Assembly: GCA_934102255.1 (NCBI GenBank)
Contig: CAKOSN010000020.1
Location: forward strand, 1-34,453
DNA from: an uncultured Bacilli bacterium
GTDB lineage: Bacteria > Bacillota_I > Bacilli_A > RF39 > UBA660
Direction of reading: 5' to 3'
DNA: 34,453 nucleotides
Shown in pieces: positions 1-8,040 of this stretch (its first letter is position 1; each line of letters begins with the position of its first letter). The notes beneath the pieces are model-generated. The model was not told the origin of the DNA. It ran no database searches and was given only the letters and a program-made list of their open reading frames with translations. A program made the position numbers and the translations under genes.

Positions 1-76
1 CCGTTACGTGCAAGTCAATAAATTATTTCATTTTTTATAAATTATTATCTATCTAGCAAATCACTAAATTGTAATT

Positions 77-1111
77 TTATTTTTTTATCAATATATCAGG
101 ATATTCTTTAGCCACCTTTTCTGCTGAAATATATTTATTTTCTAAAGCATATTTAAGAGTCATGATTTGATTATTTAACATAAATTTAATTGCTATTTCG
201 TTAGTATCATCACTCTTTAAATAATAACTATTTTTATCATCTTTGTAGATTAATTGTTCTTTTTGATTATCATTATCTCTATAATCTAAAATGCCATAAA
301 ATATATATTCTGTTTCTTCTTCAATGATTTTCTTTAAATCTATACCATTGGAAATTGAGTAATAACAACCATTTATACTTTTAGGAATTAGTCTATTACC
401 ATCATGCCAAACATAAATTGTATCAATCAATTTATTATCATTATCATACATTTCAAACTCAAAGGCATAATTATCTGCCTCGCAAGGCTCACCATATTGT
501 TTACTACTTTTAATAGCATTTAAGATTTCAGTTAATTTGTTTTTATCACTTATTGTTCCTAATTCTTTTTGACTAGATTTTATAACTATTTTTGTAGTAT
601 TGCTTATTTTATTTAATGTTTCATTTGGAATAGATTTGGCATCTTTGTAATCATTTTTAACTATACATTGATTAACAATATCTTTAAAATCAACATCATT
701 GTCTTGATTGTGAATATAAATAGTAGGAGTTAAAGGACTCTCATACGTTTGATATGCAGAAAATTTGTTATAGAAATATTTATCAAAATCTTTCATCACA
801 CTAGATTCATAAGTTCCATTTTTTGGAAAAACCATTACATAAATATTATTTGGATGATTACTTGCATATACTCCTTTATAATAGGCAATTTTTTCTTTAT
901 CATTACTTTTTATTTCACTTAATGGGATTTCTATTAAATCATCTGTTTCAGTTACAAGATAACCTCCTAATTGGCTTTCTAAACATTGCACTAATTCCTT
1001 ATCATAATCCTCTGTTGTTTTCTTATCAGATTCTTGGTCTTTTTTACCACAACCTACAACTCCCAAAACCATAACCCCACACATTAAGATAGTAAATATT
1101 GACTTTTTCAT
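77..1111 (-). CDS. Putative lipoprotein of unknown function
   Basis: Secreted, lipid-anchored protein of 344 residues. The N-terminus is a short Lys-rich start, a hydrophobic stretch and the lipobox LGVVGC at about residues 17-22, followed by a charged linker (GKKDQESDKK). This predicts cleavage before the Cys and attachment to the outer face of the membrane. The first half repeats a peptide-like pattern of hydrophilic and aromatic residues without a motif I recognise. The ATG at 1111 is preferred over an in-frame TTG two codons upstream because GGAGG lies 7 nt before the ATG. A small membrane-protein gene lies just upstream on the same strand. Function is unknown; the lipoprotein assignment is firm. 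Confidence 0.8.
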   Translation of the reverse strand: MKKSIFTILMCGVMVLGVVGCGKKDQESDKKTTEDYDKELVQCLESQLGGYLVTETDDLIEIPLSEIKSNDKEKIAYYKGVYASNHPNNIYVMVFPKNGTYESSVMKDFDKYFYNKFSAYQTYESPLTPTIYIHNQDNDVDFKDIVNQCIVKNDYKDAKSIPNETLNKISNTTKIVIKSSQKELGTISDKNKLTEILNAIKSSKQYGEPCEADNYAFEFEMYDNDNKLIDTIYVWHDGNRLIPKSINGCYYSISNGIDLKKIIEEETEYIFYGILDYRDNDNQKEQLIYKDDKNSYYLKSDDTNEIAIKFMLNNQIMTLKYALENKYISAEKVAKEYPDILIKK

Positions 1112-1144
1112 AATCAATCCTCCATTTCTACAAATTACTATTTA

Positions 1145-1363
1145 TTATTTAGAATATTTCTTTTTTGTCATTGTTCCTATAATGAATATAACAACACTTG
1201 GTATTATAAATTCAATCATTCTTGTTATTATAAAAACGTAGAATGGAGCTGAATTATTTATATTATCATATTTGAAATAATCAACTCCTAATATAATAAC
1301 AAATGCAATGATTAATAAAATACTAACTGCATATAAAATTTTATAGACATTTTCTTTTTTCAT
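1145..1363 (-). CDS. Small two-helix membrane protein, unknown
   Basis: A 72-residue protein that is almost entirely two hydrophobic segments (about residues 9-27 and 42-64) joined by a short polar loop, with a KKKYSK tail that should stay in the cytoplasm. AGGAG lies 6 nt before the ATG. It sits 33 bp upstream of the lipoprotein gene and may be co-transcribed with it. I do not recognise a family. Confidence 0.6.
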   Translation of the reverse strand: MKKENVYKILYAVSILLIIAFVIILGVDYFKYDNINNSAPFYVFIITRMIEFIIPSVVIFIIGTMTKKKYSK

Positions 1364-1401
1364 AACCTACTCCTAACAAACATTATTTTTTTAATTACTA
1401 T

Positions 1402-2061
1402 TTAATTTGATTGTTTAGCTTTTTTATCCCATTTTGAACCCTTTTTACAAATATAAAAATCACAACAGTCTTTACCTTCTGCTAAAGTTTTAGTTCGATG
1501 TAAGACACCGCCCATCATATCAACAGACATAATATCTAAAGCACACATATATTTTACTAACTCATGGTGATTTAGTTCTCTTGATAAAGCACAAATTCCA
1601 CACCTTTTATAAATGATAGTATATTCATCTTTGTCTCTACCTTTCTTAAATTCAGTTTGCCAGTTAAACTTGCTATTGCTGGCGGCATTATCTCTTTTTA
1701 CTTTTTCTGCTTTTTGTAATTGAAATTTCTTAGTAAATGGTTTCTTAGCACTGAAAGCTTTAGTTATTAAAGGAGAATTGATTGTAGCTTTAACCATATT
1801 CCCAAACTCCTCTGCTTCGATTTTTTCCTCACAAGTTTCATAGAAAGCAAGCCAAAGAGCAGCACTACTTAGACATACTCTTAAAGAGTTTTTACTTAAA
1901 GTACCGATATCTGGTAACTCTGTTATTATCTCTTTATAACGTTTTTTAGCTTTTGTTTTTAATAGTTTCATATTCCAACTAGGATGTTTGCTTTTAAGAA
2001 AATCAATTATAGGTTTATTCATGGCATACCATATTATTTTTTCACAATAAGTATATTTCAT
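1402..2061 (-). CDS. L-2-amino-thiazoline-4-carboxylic acid hydrolase-like protein
   Basis: Protein of 219 residues. The C-terminal half has the layout I associate with the ATC hydrolase family (PF14196): CGICAL, then a His-rich turn (LNHHELVKYMCALD), a G-x-L-x-R-T-x-T-L-A-x-G segment and CCDFYI. Members hydrolyse L-2-amino-delta2-thiazoline-4-carboxylate toward cysteine, or are uncharacterised relatives; the conserved Cys residues at about 154, 157, 172 and 202 are the likely active or metal positions. The N-terminal half is helical and basic. AAGGAAG lies upstream of the ATG. The family call rests on motif pattern only; substrate is unproven. Confidence 0.65.
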   Translation of the reverse strand: MKYTYCEKIIWYAMNKPIIDFLKSKHPSWNMKLLKTKAKKRYKEIITELPDIGTLSKNSLRVCLSSAALWLAFYETCEEKIEAEEFGNMVKATINSPLITKAFSAKKPFTKKFQLQKAEKVKRDNAASNSKFNWQTEFKKGRDKDEYTIIYKRCGICALSRELNHHELVKYMCALDIMSVDMMGGVLHRTKTLAEGKDCCDFYICKKGSKWDKKAKQSN

Positions 2062-2127
2062 TTAAATTACTTCCTTTTCATTTATCATTTAACTATTCTT
2101 AATTTGGTATAAGTTTTAGATATAACT

Positions 2128-2622
2128 TTACTCTTTAATTTCAATGATATTAACTTCATTACCATTTTCTTTTATGATATCAATTAAGTCAGAAACTTTT
2201 AACCACACGGTAGCAATATTATCATTGGGATGAATGCCAATTATTTGCTTATCTTTGAGAAAATATTCATCTAAATAAAATTTTACTTGGCAATTAGCAT
2301 CATTTAATAAACCTAAAGGTGTTACTGAACCTGGTATTAAATTTAAGATTTCTTTTAAGTCATCTGGTGAGGCAAAACTTAATCTTCTAGTATTATTTTG
2401 TTGCTGGAAAGCTTTTAAATCTACCCTCTTATCTTTCTTAACTGTTATAAGATAATAATTTTTTTTCTTATCATCTCTACAAAATAAGTTTTTAGCATCA
2501 CACTCAGGATAAGGTAGTTTTATCTTATCTAATTCTTTCATATTAAAGACAGCTTCATGTTCAGTTATTTCATACCAAATATTTTTATTTTTTAAAAATG
2601 TATAGATTTCTTCTTTATTCAT
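2128..2622 (-). CDS. ProX/YbaK-type aminoacyl-tRNA deacylase
   Basis: A 164-residue single-domain protein of the YbaK/ProX editing family, which hydrolyses mischarged Ala-tRNA(Pro) or related species in the cytoplasm. Visible family marks are the N-terminal HEAVFNMKE segment, the KNLFCRDDKKKNYYLI strand-turn with its conserved Lys and Arg, the LSFASPDDL segment and the GSVTPLGLLND turn that lines the active site. Length suits a free-standing ProX (PrdX). GGGTGAG lies just before the ATG. The exact tRNA edited cannot be read from sequence. Confidence 0.85.
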   Translation of the reverse strand: MNKEEIYTFLKNKNIWYEITEHEAVFNMKELDKIKLPYPECDAKNLFCRDDKKKNYYLITVKKDKRVDLKAFQQQNNTRRLSFASPDDLKEILNLIPGSVTPLGLLNDANCQVKFYLDEYFLKDKQIIGIHPNDNIATVWLKVSDLIDIIKENGNEVNIIEIKE

Positions 2623-3128
2623 AATCTCACCCTTAAAGTCCTACACAACTTCTTGTTAAAACCATTATAACATAGAAATTTTTAATATTAGTTTTTTTAT
2701 AATATTTTAAGATTCAAGAAATTTCTAAAGCGAAAATATTTTTAAGATACAGTTTGGCAACATTAATTTTCTTACTATTTTTATAATGAGTATAGTGCTA
2801 ATTAACTTTGGAATTGTGCCAATTCGTATTAGAATCTTGCTAATTTGTGTTGTCTTTTAGCTAAATCGTATTAGCATTTAATATTTTATATTTTTATTTT
2901 GAAGTAAACTTACAATGGCTCGCTAATTGACATTGGCATTTTGATAATCGGTTTTAGCATGTTCTATTTTCTATTAGCATTTTGCTATTTTACTTTAGCA
3001 AGCTTAAATACATCAAAATTATCCACAGACAAATTCATCATTTTTAGACAACTTAAAAAGATGAGCTTTTTAACTCACCTAACAGGTTACAAATAATATA
3101 TTTCATAAATTTTTAAACGATAACTTTT
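2623..3128. other. 506-bp intergenic region
   Basis: No credible gene. The first ~130 bp is the AT-rich leader of the ProX-type gene. Positions ~2797-3005 hold degenerate tandem repeats (listed separately). The last ~120 bp contains a short AAAAAG/CTTTTT hairpin near 3056-3072 and plain AT-rich sequence that runs into the broken 3' end of the penicillin-binding protein gene. Confidence 0.6.
2797..3005. repeat. Degenerate 21-bp tandem repeat with internal dyads
   Basis: Repeat starts with the word GCTA (or GCCA, GATA, TCTA) at 2797, 2818, 2839, 2860, then 2922, 2943, 2963 and 2984, so copies are 20-21 bp apart with one AT-rich interruption near 2881-2920. The rough consensus is GCTAATT, four to five variable bases, then TTAGCATTTT. 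Several copies are near-palindromes, for example GCTAA-N6-TTAGC at 2860-2875. The 21-bp period equals two helical turns. Function unknown: an old binding-site array, an iteron-like relic, or a decayed repeat element. Confidence 0.5.
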
Positions 3129-4211
3129 TTATAAAGATAAAGGTGTTCTTGTATTTACTCCAAGATTGCAAGAGTTTTCAACAACATTTAAGAAAGTTTG
3201 AGCACCATGACCACCCGATTTCCAGCAATGGATAGTCGCACCATCAACATTAACACTACCGGAATCAAAGAAAGTATCGGTAAATAAATTGACTACGCCC
3301 TCGTTAATCGCAGCACTAAGGGTCGTGATTTTCATAGTCGAACCGGGCTCATAAGTCATCCAAATGGGCAAATTTCTACTTAATACTTCTTGCGTATAAG
3401 TTTGGTACTCATTAGGATTATAACTAGGACGGCTAGCCATAGCCAGAATTTCTCCAGTTTTAGGATTCATTGCAATAGCAAGAGCATGCTCAGGATTATA
3501 TTTAGCAACAGCATTATCAAGTTCTCTTTCTACAGACTGTTGTAAATCTAAATCAATAGTTAAATAGACATTATTACCACTAACGGCTTCTTTATATTCT
3601 TCAGCTTTATTAAGTCTATTGCCTTTAGCATCACTATAATATTTAATAGACCCACTAATACCTGTTAATTCTTCATTGTATTTAAGTTCTAAACCAGATA
3701 AGCCTTGATTATCAATACCTACATAACCTAAAACATGACTTAGTAAATCATTATAGGGATAATATCTTTTAGCTTCTTTAAGTAAATATACACCGTCATA
3801 ATTATAACTATTTATTTTATCAGCTATTTCAAAAGATAATTGTCTTCCTTCGGGATGAACTCTTTCAATCGAAGTTTTTTTACTAACATGTTTATACATT
3901 TCATCATAAGATACTCCTAGAATCTCACTTAAAGTCTTAGCTACTTCTTCTTTATTTTTAATCTGATTAGGTACTAAGTATAAAGATGTTGTTGTGATAT
4001 TACTAGCTAAAACTTTACCATTTCTATCTAAAATAAGACCTCTATCGGGAGTTATTGGTAAGTTGCGTTGCCATAGGTCATTAGCTAGGCTATTTAACTT
4101 CTGGTACTGAAATACTTGAATATAAAAGACTTTTAAAATAACTGCTATTAAAAGTAAAGTTACAAATAATACTACTAATCTAATTCGAAAATGTTTATCT
4201 TGATAAAACAC
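3129..4211 (-). pseudogene. Class B penicillin-binding protein, truncated in transpeptidase domain
   Basis: Resembles FtsI/PBP2/SpoVD-type transpeptidases that cross-link peptidoglycan outside the membrane. Seen in order: one N-terminal membrane helix (about 10-29), the dimerisation-domain motif DRNGKVLA, GLSGLE near residue 170, and the start of the transpeptidase domain with the serine motif STMK (about residue 292) and the second motif SCN (about 346). The reading frame then ends after an unrelated tail (LGVNTRTPLSL), so the KTG motif and roughly 200 residues are missing; intact family members usually exceed 550 residues. The start is GTG with AGGGTG upstream. Without KTG it should not be a working transpeptidase. 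It looks like a decaying copy. Confidence 0.8.
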
Positions 4212-4245
4212 AAAATCACCCTAATTAATAATATTAAAAGGATAA

Positions 4246-4275
4246 GAAAAAAAGTCTTTAAAATGCAAGACTTTA
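4246..4275 (-). terminator. Rho-independent terminator
   Basis: Stem AAAGTCTT (4251-4258) with AAGACTTT (4267-4274) and an 8-nt loop. On the minus strand it is followed by a T-run, so it ends the transcript of the CHAP-like gene at 4298-5302. Confidence 0.75.
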
Positions 4276-4297
4276 CTTTTTTAAACATGATTTAATT

Positions 4298-5302
4298 TTA
4301 AATAAATAATAATAATCCAATAAATACAACTACAGCACCACCTAGAATAATCATTTTATAATTCATTTTATTTTCTTTATTATTAGAATTATCATTATCA
4401 TTTGAATTATTTAAATGAGCACCTTCATCATTATCGGCTCTTATTATTTCTAAATTATACACTTTATCTTCTTTATCTTTCGTTGTTACTAGGATTTTAT
4501 ATTTATTGGAACCGACTTCTAAATTTTTATCACCTAAACCACTAATTATTGTACCTTCTTCTCCTTCAGCTTGGATATTTATTTTTTCGGTATTATTATC
4601 AACATTTAAAATGTAATTATCTTTATCTTCTTGAAAATTTATATTGTAATTTTCGACAGTTAAATTTTTTAACTTACTGACACTCTTTTTATTAGACGTA
4701 GTACCATTGTTAGAGTTGTTATTCTTTTTAGAATTGTTACTTCCATTATTGTTAGTACTATTTATTTTATTATCTAAATATATATATCCAACTATATTAG
4801 TTGTTTTTAAATTAAGGCTTAAGTTTGAAACAATTCCGGTAGCATTACTAGCAATGTAGTTTTCAGTACACACGGTATTTTCTTGTCTTTCTTCATCACT
4901 ATAATCACAATTATTATGTAAAGAACAATTTGTATCAGTTTTAGGTCTACATATTTTTTGCTTCTCGGTTTGACTAGCTGTTTTTACAACTATATTTTCA
5001 TTATTTACAAGCCATACTAAACCAACATAGGTTTTAGCATCTTGTTTCCAGATAACAATACTATCATCCTTTGGGGTTGTTCCAACATTATATCCAGATT
5101 TTTTTGCGCTTTGATACCAGTTTTCAGCACTTTTCCAGTTTGGTAATTCGATATCATAATCAGTATTAAGTCTTTCCCAAACATACCATGTAGCACTGAC
5201 AACCTCTTTAGTATTTACTACTTCTTTATTATTATAAGGATTTGCATAAACAGTGGTAAGATTTAATATAATAATTAACATTATAAATTTGAAGTATCTC
5301 AT
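4298..5302 (-). CDS. Membrane-anchored protein with inactive CHAP-like domain and cadherin-like domain
   Basis: Surface protein of 334 residues: signal peptide (about 1-20, ending VYA), a CHAP-like amidase fold (about 28-110), an Asn/Ser-rich linker, a cadherin-like beta-sandwich domain of the PF12733 type (about 208-292, with NYxxNFxxDKDNY and VTTKDKEDKVYNLEI), then a C-terminal membrane helix (about 314-334). CHAP enzymes normally carry Cys in a CTWYVW context and His in GHVA; here the first reads SATWYVWERL and the second YVGLVWLV, so both catalytic residues appear lost. It probably binds rather than cuts wall material. AGGGTGAT precedes the ATG. Confidence 0.75.
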   Translation of the reverse strand: MRYFKFIMLIIILNLTTVYANPYNNKEVVNTKEVVSATWYVWERLNTDYDIELPNWKSAENWYQSAKKSGYNVGTTPKDDSIVIWKQDAKTYVGLVWLVNNENIVVKTASQTEKQKICRPKTDTNCSLHNNCDYSDEERQENTVCTENYIASNATGIVSNLSLNLKTTNIVGYIYLDNKINSTNNNGSNNSKKNNNSNNGTTSNKKSVSKLKNLTVENYNINFQEDKDNYILNVDNNTEKINIQAEGEEGTIISGLGDKNLEVGSNKYKILVTTKDKEDKVYNLEIIRADNDEGAHLNNSNDNDNSNNKENKMNYKMIILGGAVVVFIGLLLFI

Positions 5303-5380
5303 ATAATCACCCTACTCTGGCCTTAAGTATAGCATGAAAACTTTATTAAGTAAATCTAATGATTAATTGATATTATAGAT

Positions 5381-6382
5381 TTATTTTTCTATCTGTCTAA
5401 ATCTTGTTCTTGCTAAACGTAAACTCTTAGGAGATTCTTGATAAACAAACTGTCTTTCATAGTCCAACTTAGGATAATCACTTGACTGTAACAATCTATC
5501 TTGATAAATAAAAGTACTCTCAGGAATCTGTTCAGGATTAGTACTTCCTGTAAGTAAGAATTCACTATTAAAATCTTTAGTAAATCTTCTATTAACAGAA
5601 TTAGCACCTCTAGTAATTGACCAAGTGTTATCGACGTAATAAGAATATTTACCTATACCTACTTTGTTCCATGAATGGTTACTTCCAGCAACACTTTCGA
5701 CCTCAACATTCATAATTTCATTATTAAGAAGCAAAGTCGTAAGACTTGCTATACCTATACAAAGACCGGCTTTTCTATTTAATATAGTTTCTGCTAAACC
5801 AGAAATATCGCCAGTATCAGAAGAGTCATAATAACTAACTTGGGATTGTAAATAATCAGATACTAAATAAATTTTTTCAATATCACTACGAGGGTTCATC
5901 TTACTTAAAGTTTCAATTCTTCTATATATTCTTTTTAAATTAATAAGAGATAACTTATTATTACTATTAAAACTAGTATAAATAAATCTATGGGAGAAGT
6001 TTAAATATTCTTTAAAACAATAAGTATCTATAATACCATTAAATTTTAAACCCCATATTAAGTAGTCTAAAGGGACTACTGGTTTTATATTTTTTAAACT
6101 AGTTATATCTATATATTCTCTATTTATTCTTTTACTATCATCTATTAATATGACCATATTAGATATGGGTTCTTTTAAGATAGAGTCTAAATATTTAAGA
6201 GAGGTATAATCTAAACATCTTATAGTTACTTTATGTTTTTTTATTATATCTAATAGGGGTTGCATGTTTAAAAATAACATATCTTCTGATAAAGAGATAA
6301 TACTATAGTCTTTTATACTTTTTTGGAGGTTATTAAATATTATATCTATATAAGGATAAATACTTTGTTTTATTAGTTCCAT
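5381..6382 (-). CDS. Transglutaminase-like protein
   Basis: Cytoplasmic-looking protein of 333 residues with no signal peptide. The C-terminal half carries a transglutaminase-like (cysteine protease fold) core: AGLCIGIASL with the candidate nucleophile Cys near residue 207, then GSNHSWNKV with the His, then YYVDNTWS with the Asp, in the usual Cys-His-Asp order and spacing. The N-terminal ~150 residues are unfamiliar. AGAAAGGA lies upstream of the ATG. Members act as proteases, peptidases or cross-linkers; which applies here is unknown. Confidence 0.75.
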   Translation of the reverse strand: MELIKQSIYPYIDIIFNNLQKSIKDYSIISLSEDMLFLNMQPLLDIIKKHKVTIRCLDYTSLKYLDSILKEPISNMVILIDDSKRINREYIDITSLKNIKPVVPLDYLIWGLKFNGIIDTYCFKEYLNFSHRFIYTSFNSNNKLSLINLKRIYRRIETLSKMNPRSDIEKIYLVSDYLQSQVSYYDSSDTGDISGLAETILNRKAGLCIGIASLTTLLLNNEIMNVEVESVAGSNHSWNKVGIGKYSYYVDNTWSITRGANSVNRRFTKDFNSEFLLTGSTNPEQIPESTFIYQDRLLQSSDYPKLDYERQFVYQESPKSLRLARTRFRQIEK

Positions 6383-6409
6383 AATAAGTATTCCTTTCTG
6401 GTAGAAAGT

Positions 6410-6438
6410 ATATTATCATTTATAGTTTTAGATGTAAA
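6410..6438 (-). promoter_or_regulatory. Candidate promoter of transglutaminase-like gene
   Basis: On the minus strand TTTACA (6438-6433), a 17-bp spacer, and TAATAT (6415-6410), 28 bp upstream of the ATG at 6382. A match to sigma-A consensus of moderate quality in AT-rich DNA. Confidence 0.4.
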
Positions 6439-6488
6439 GATATATTATATTATTAGTAGTACTCCCCGCCTTCCACTCCCGAAGTAGT

Positions 6489-7640
6489 TTATTCTATAAT
6501 ACTTATTAAAGTAATTCTGGCATAACCATTCCCTTTTTTGGCACAGTTAGTAGTTGGTGTTTCTTCACTACATGTTGTTGATATGGTTTTAGTATTTTCT
6601 TCATTAGATTCTTCACAGTTATAACAGTACATTGACTTATTGGTTAGAAGTGGGTTTCCTATATAACCAGAACCGCCGCCACCAGAACCAGTCATTGAAA
6701 TATTGGTCGTCCAATCTCCAGCTGAGCCACCATAAAATCCAGAACCGCCGCCACCTGCATAAAATCGTTCATAATCTGTTACTGATAAATCTCTAGTATA
6801 ACCTCCAACTCCAAATTTGCCATATCCCAAACTCCAAGTCGAACTGCCTCCAACATTTTGATTTCCACCAATGCCAATATAAATTGTATTCTTATCTTCT
6901 GTCACACCATTATTTCCAATATATCCACCAGCATGACCACCATGTGCCAAGTTAGCATTTGCTCCACCGCCACCACCTCCGGCGACAATAAAGATATTAT
7001 TTTTATAGTTTTCTAACTCATAAAGTAATCCTGATTTATTTGCGATATGAGTTGCTCCGCCGCCTCCACCAGCAACTTGAAAGTTTTTATTATTTATATT
7101 ATCGTAGTTTCCATTACCACCACCATTGTAACCGCCCTTATAATTGTCAGTGTTTCCGCCAATTTGAAGATACAAGACATCTTTTTTATTAATGCTTATT
7201 TGCCCACTTGAATAGCTTCCATAACCACCTTCGGTTTTGACACCTCTTATATTTCCATTGCCACCTTGCGCTCCCCAAACTTCTAATCTATATATCCCTG
7301 AAACTGGAGCGGTAAAGGTTTGAACTGTACCAGTATAGTCAAAATCAAACTCTGTTGGTCCAGAATAAAAATATAAATTACACTTAACTTTTTTATTTAA
7401 ATTACTTATTAACAAACCCCAGCTATCATTATCCCACGTTACTTTAGTACTATCATCATCACATACAGCTTTTTGAAACATTGCTTCTTCTTTGGAAGGA
7501 ATTTTATTACTTAATTCATTATTTACGTATACGCCTAAAATATCATCTGATAACAAATATTCTTTCTTATTACTAAAATATATAAAAATTAAACTAATAA
7601 TAATTAACATTAAAATTAAACAATATTTTATTTTTTTCAT
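6489..7640 (-). CDS. Glycine-rich surface protein, cassette 1
   Basis: First of six paralogues (383 residues). Architecture shared by all: an N-terminal signal-anchor helix (about 6-22) after MKK; a conserved ~65-residue module with two Cys (AVCDDDS, VKCNLYFYSG); the entry motif FDFDYTG-x2-QTFTAP-x-SG-x-YRLE-x-WGAQGG; a long, variable glycine-rich domain of the PF12810 type (Gly tracts such as GGGGGATHI and GGGGGGAN); the exit motif GSGYIGN; and a conserved tail with four Cys (MYCYNCEES, STTC, NC) ending in ARITLISI. No LPXTG motif is seen, so anchoring is probably by the N-terminal helix with the body outside. The ATG at 7640 follows GAGAGG by 7 nt; an upstream in-frame TTG has no support. 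Unlike its sisters it has no hairpin at its stop codon. Confidence 0.85.
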   Translation of the reverse strand: MKKIKYCLILMLIIISLIFIYFSNKKEYLLSDDILGVYVNNELSNKIPSKEEAMFQKAVCDDDSTKVTWDNDSWGLLISNLNKKVKCNLYFYSGPTEFDFDYTGTVQTFTAPVSGIYRLEVWGAQGGNGNIRGVKTEGGYGSYSSGQISINKKDVLYLQIGGNTDNYKGGYNGGGNGNYDNINNKNFQVAGGGGGATHIANKSGLLYELENYKNNIFIVAGGGGGGANANLAHGGHAGGYIGNNGVTEDKNTIYIGIGGNQNVGGSSTWSLGYGKFGVGGYTRDLSVTDYERFYAGGGGSGFYGGSAGDWTTNISMTGSGGGGSGYIGNPLLTNKSMYCYNCEESNEENTKTISTTCSEETPTTNCAKKGNGYARITLISIIE

Positions 7641-7671
7641 AGCTATACCTCTCAAAAGCCCGTAATTACGC

Positions 7672-7698
7672 TTTCATAGAGCTTTTAACTCTATGAAA
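7672..7698 (+). repeat. Recombination-like site 1, gene-proximal
   Basis: Arm TTTCATAGAG (7672-7681), core CTTTTAA (7682-7688), inverted arm CTCTATGAAA (7689-7698). It lies in the leader 31 bp before the cassette 1 ATG. Its core is the reverse complement of the core of the partner site at 7937-7963. Confidence 0.85.
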
Positions 7699-7871
7699 AA
7701 CGCCTTTTGAAACTAGTATTCACCTAGGTTTATAAATTTCTGACCATAAATTTTGACCACAATGAAACTAAGATTTTTGACTACAAAATATTTATTTAAG
7801 CCCTATAAATACTGTGTTTATCCATAAAATAATTGACCACAATTTTGACCATAATCTTTAAAAAAAGACCC

Positions 7872-7900
7872 TTTTAAAAGCCTTAAAACTGTGTTATAGT
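7872..7900 (+). promoter_or_regulatory. Promoter in segment 1, facing away from gene
   Basis: -35-like TTTTAA (7872-7877), 17-bp spacer, TG-T-TATAGT extended -10 with the hexamer at 7895-7900. The hexamer ends 36 bp before the distal site, as in all six segments. Confidence 0.65.
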
Positions 7901-7936
7901 TAATACATAAATTAAAAATAGTGGTCTATTTTAAGC

Positions 7937-7963
7937 TTTCATAGAGTTAAAAGTTCTATGAAA
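7937..7963 (-). repeat. Recombination-like site 1, distal
   Basis: Arm TTTCATAGAG (7937-7946), core TTAAAAG (7947-7953), arm TTCTATGAAA (7954-7963). Reverse-complemented, the core is CTTTTAA, identical to the proximal site. The outer arm has one change next to the core. Confidence 0.85.
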
Positions 7964-8004
7964 ATTTAAGAATTCATTCTTAAAATACAGACATTGTATA
8001 TATT

Positions 8005-8040
8005 GCAAAAAAGGCTTATTCAATAAAGATAGGCCTTTTA
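8005..8040. terminator. Terminator overlapping the cassette 2 stop codon
   Basis: AAAAGGC (8009-8015) pairs with GCCTTTT (8033-8039), with further inner pairs. On the minus strand a T-run follows, ending cassette 2. The same hairpin lies in the path of the rightward OFF transcript of segment 1. Confidence 0.7.

Larger units (their letters stand above)
7672..7963. other. Predicted invertible promoter segment 1
   Basis: Two inverted 27-bp sites enclose 238 bp (7699-7936). Inside are five boxes, all reading TGACC or TGACT on the plus strand, at 7741, 7754, 7778, 7834 and 7846, and a right-facing extended -10 promoter at 7872-7900. In the present orientation the promoter points away from the cassette 1 gene (OFF). 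Inverting the segment would aim it at the gene and give a leader of about 90 nt that contains the site. The interior closely resembles segment 5, although the cores differ. Inversion itself is inferred from the arrangement. Confidence 0.75.

Noticed and set aside
7672..7963. The TTCATAGAG/CTCTATGAA hairpins as transcription terminators or attenuators
   Set aside because: They lack a T-run and come in pairs whose loops are exact reverse complements within a cassette yet differ between cassettes, which a terminator would not need.
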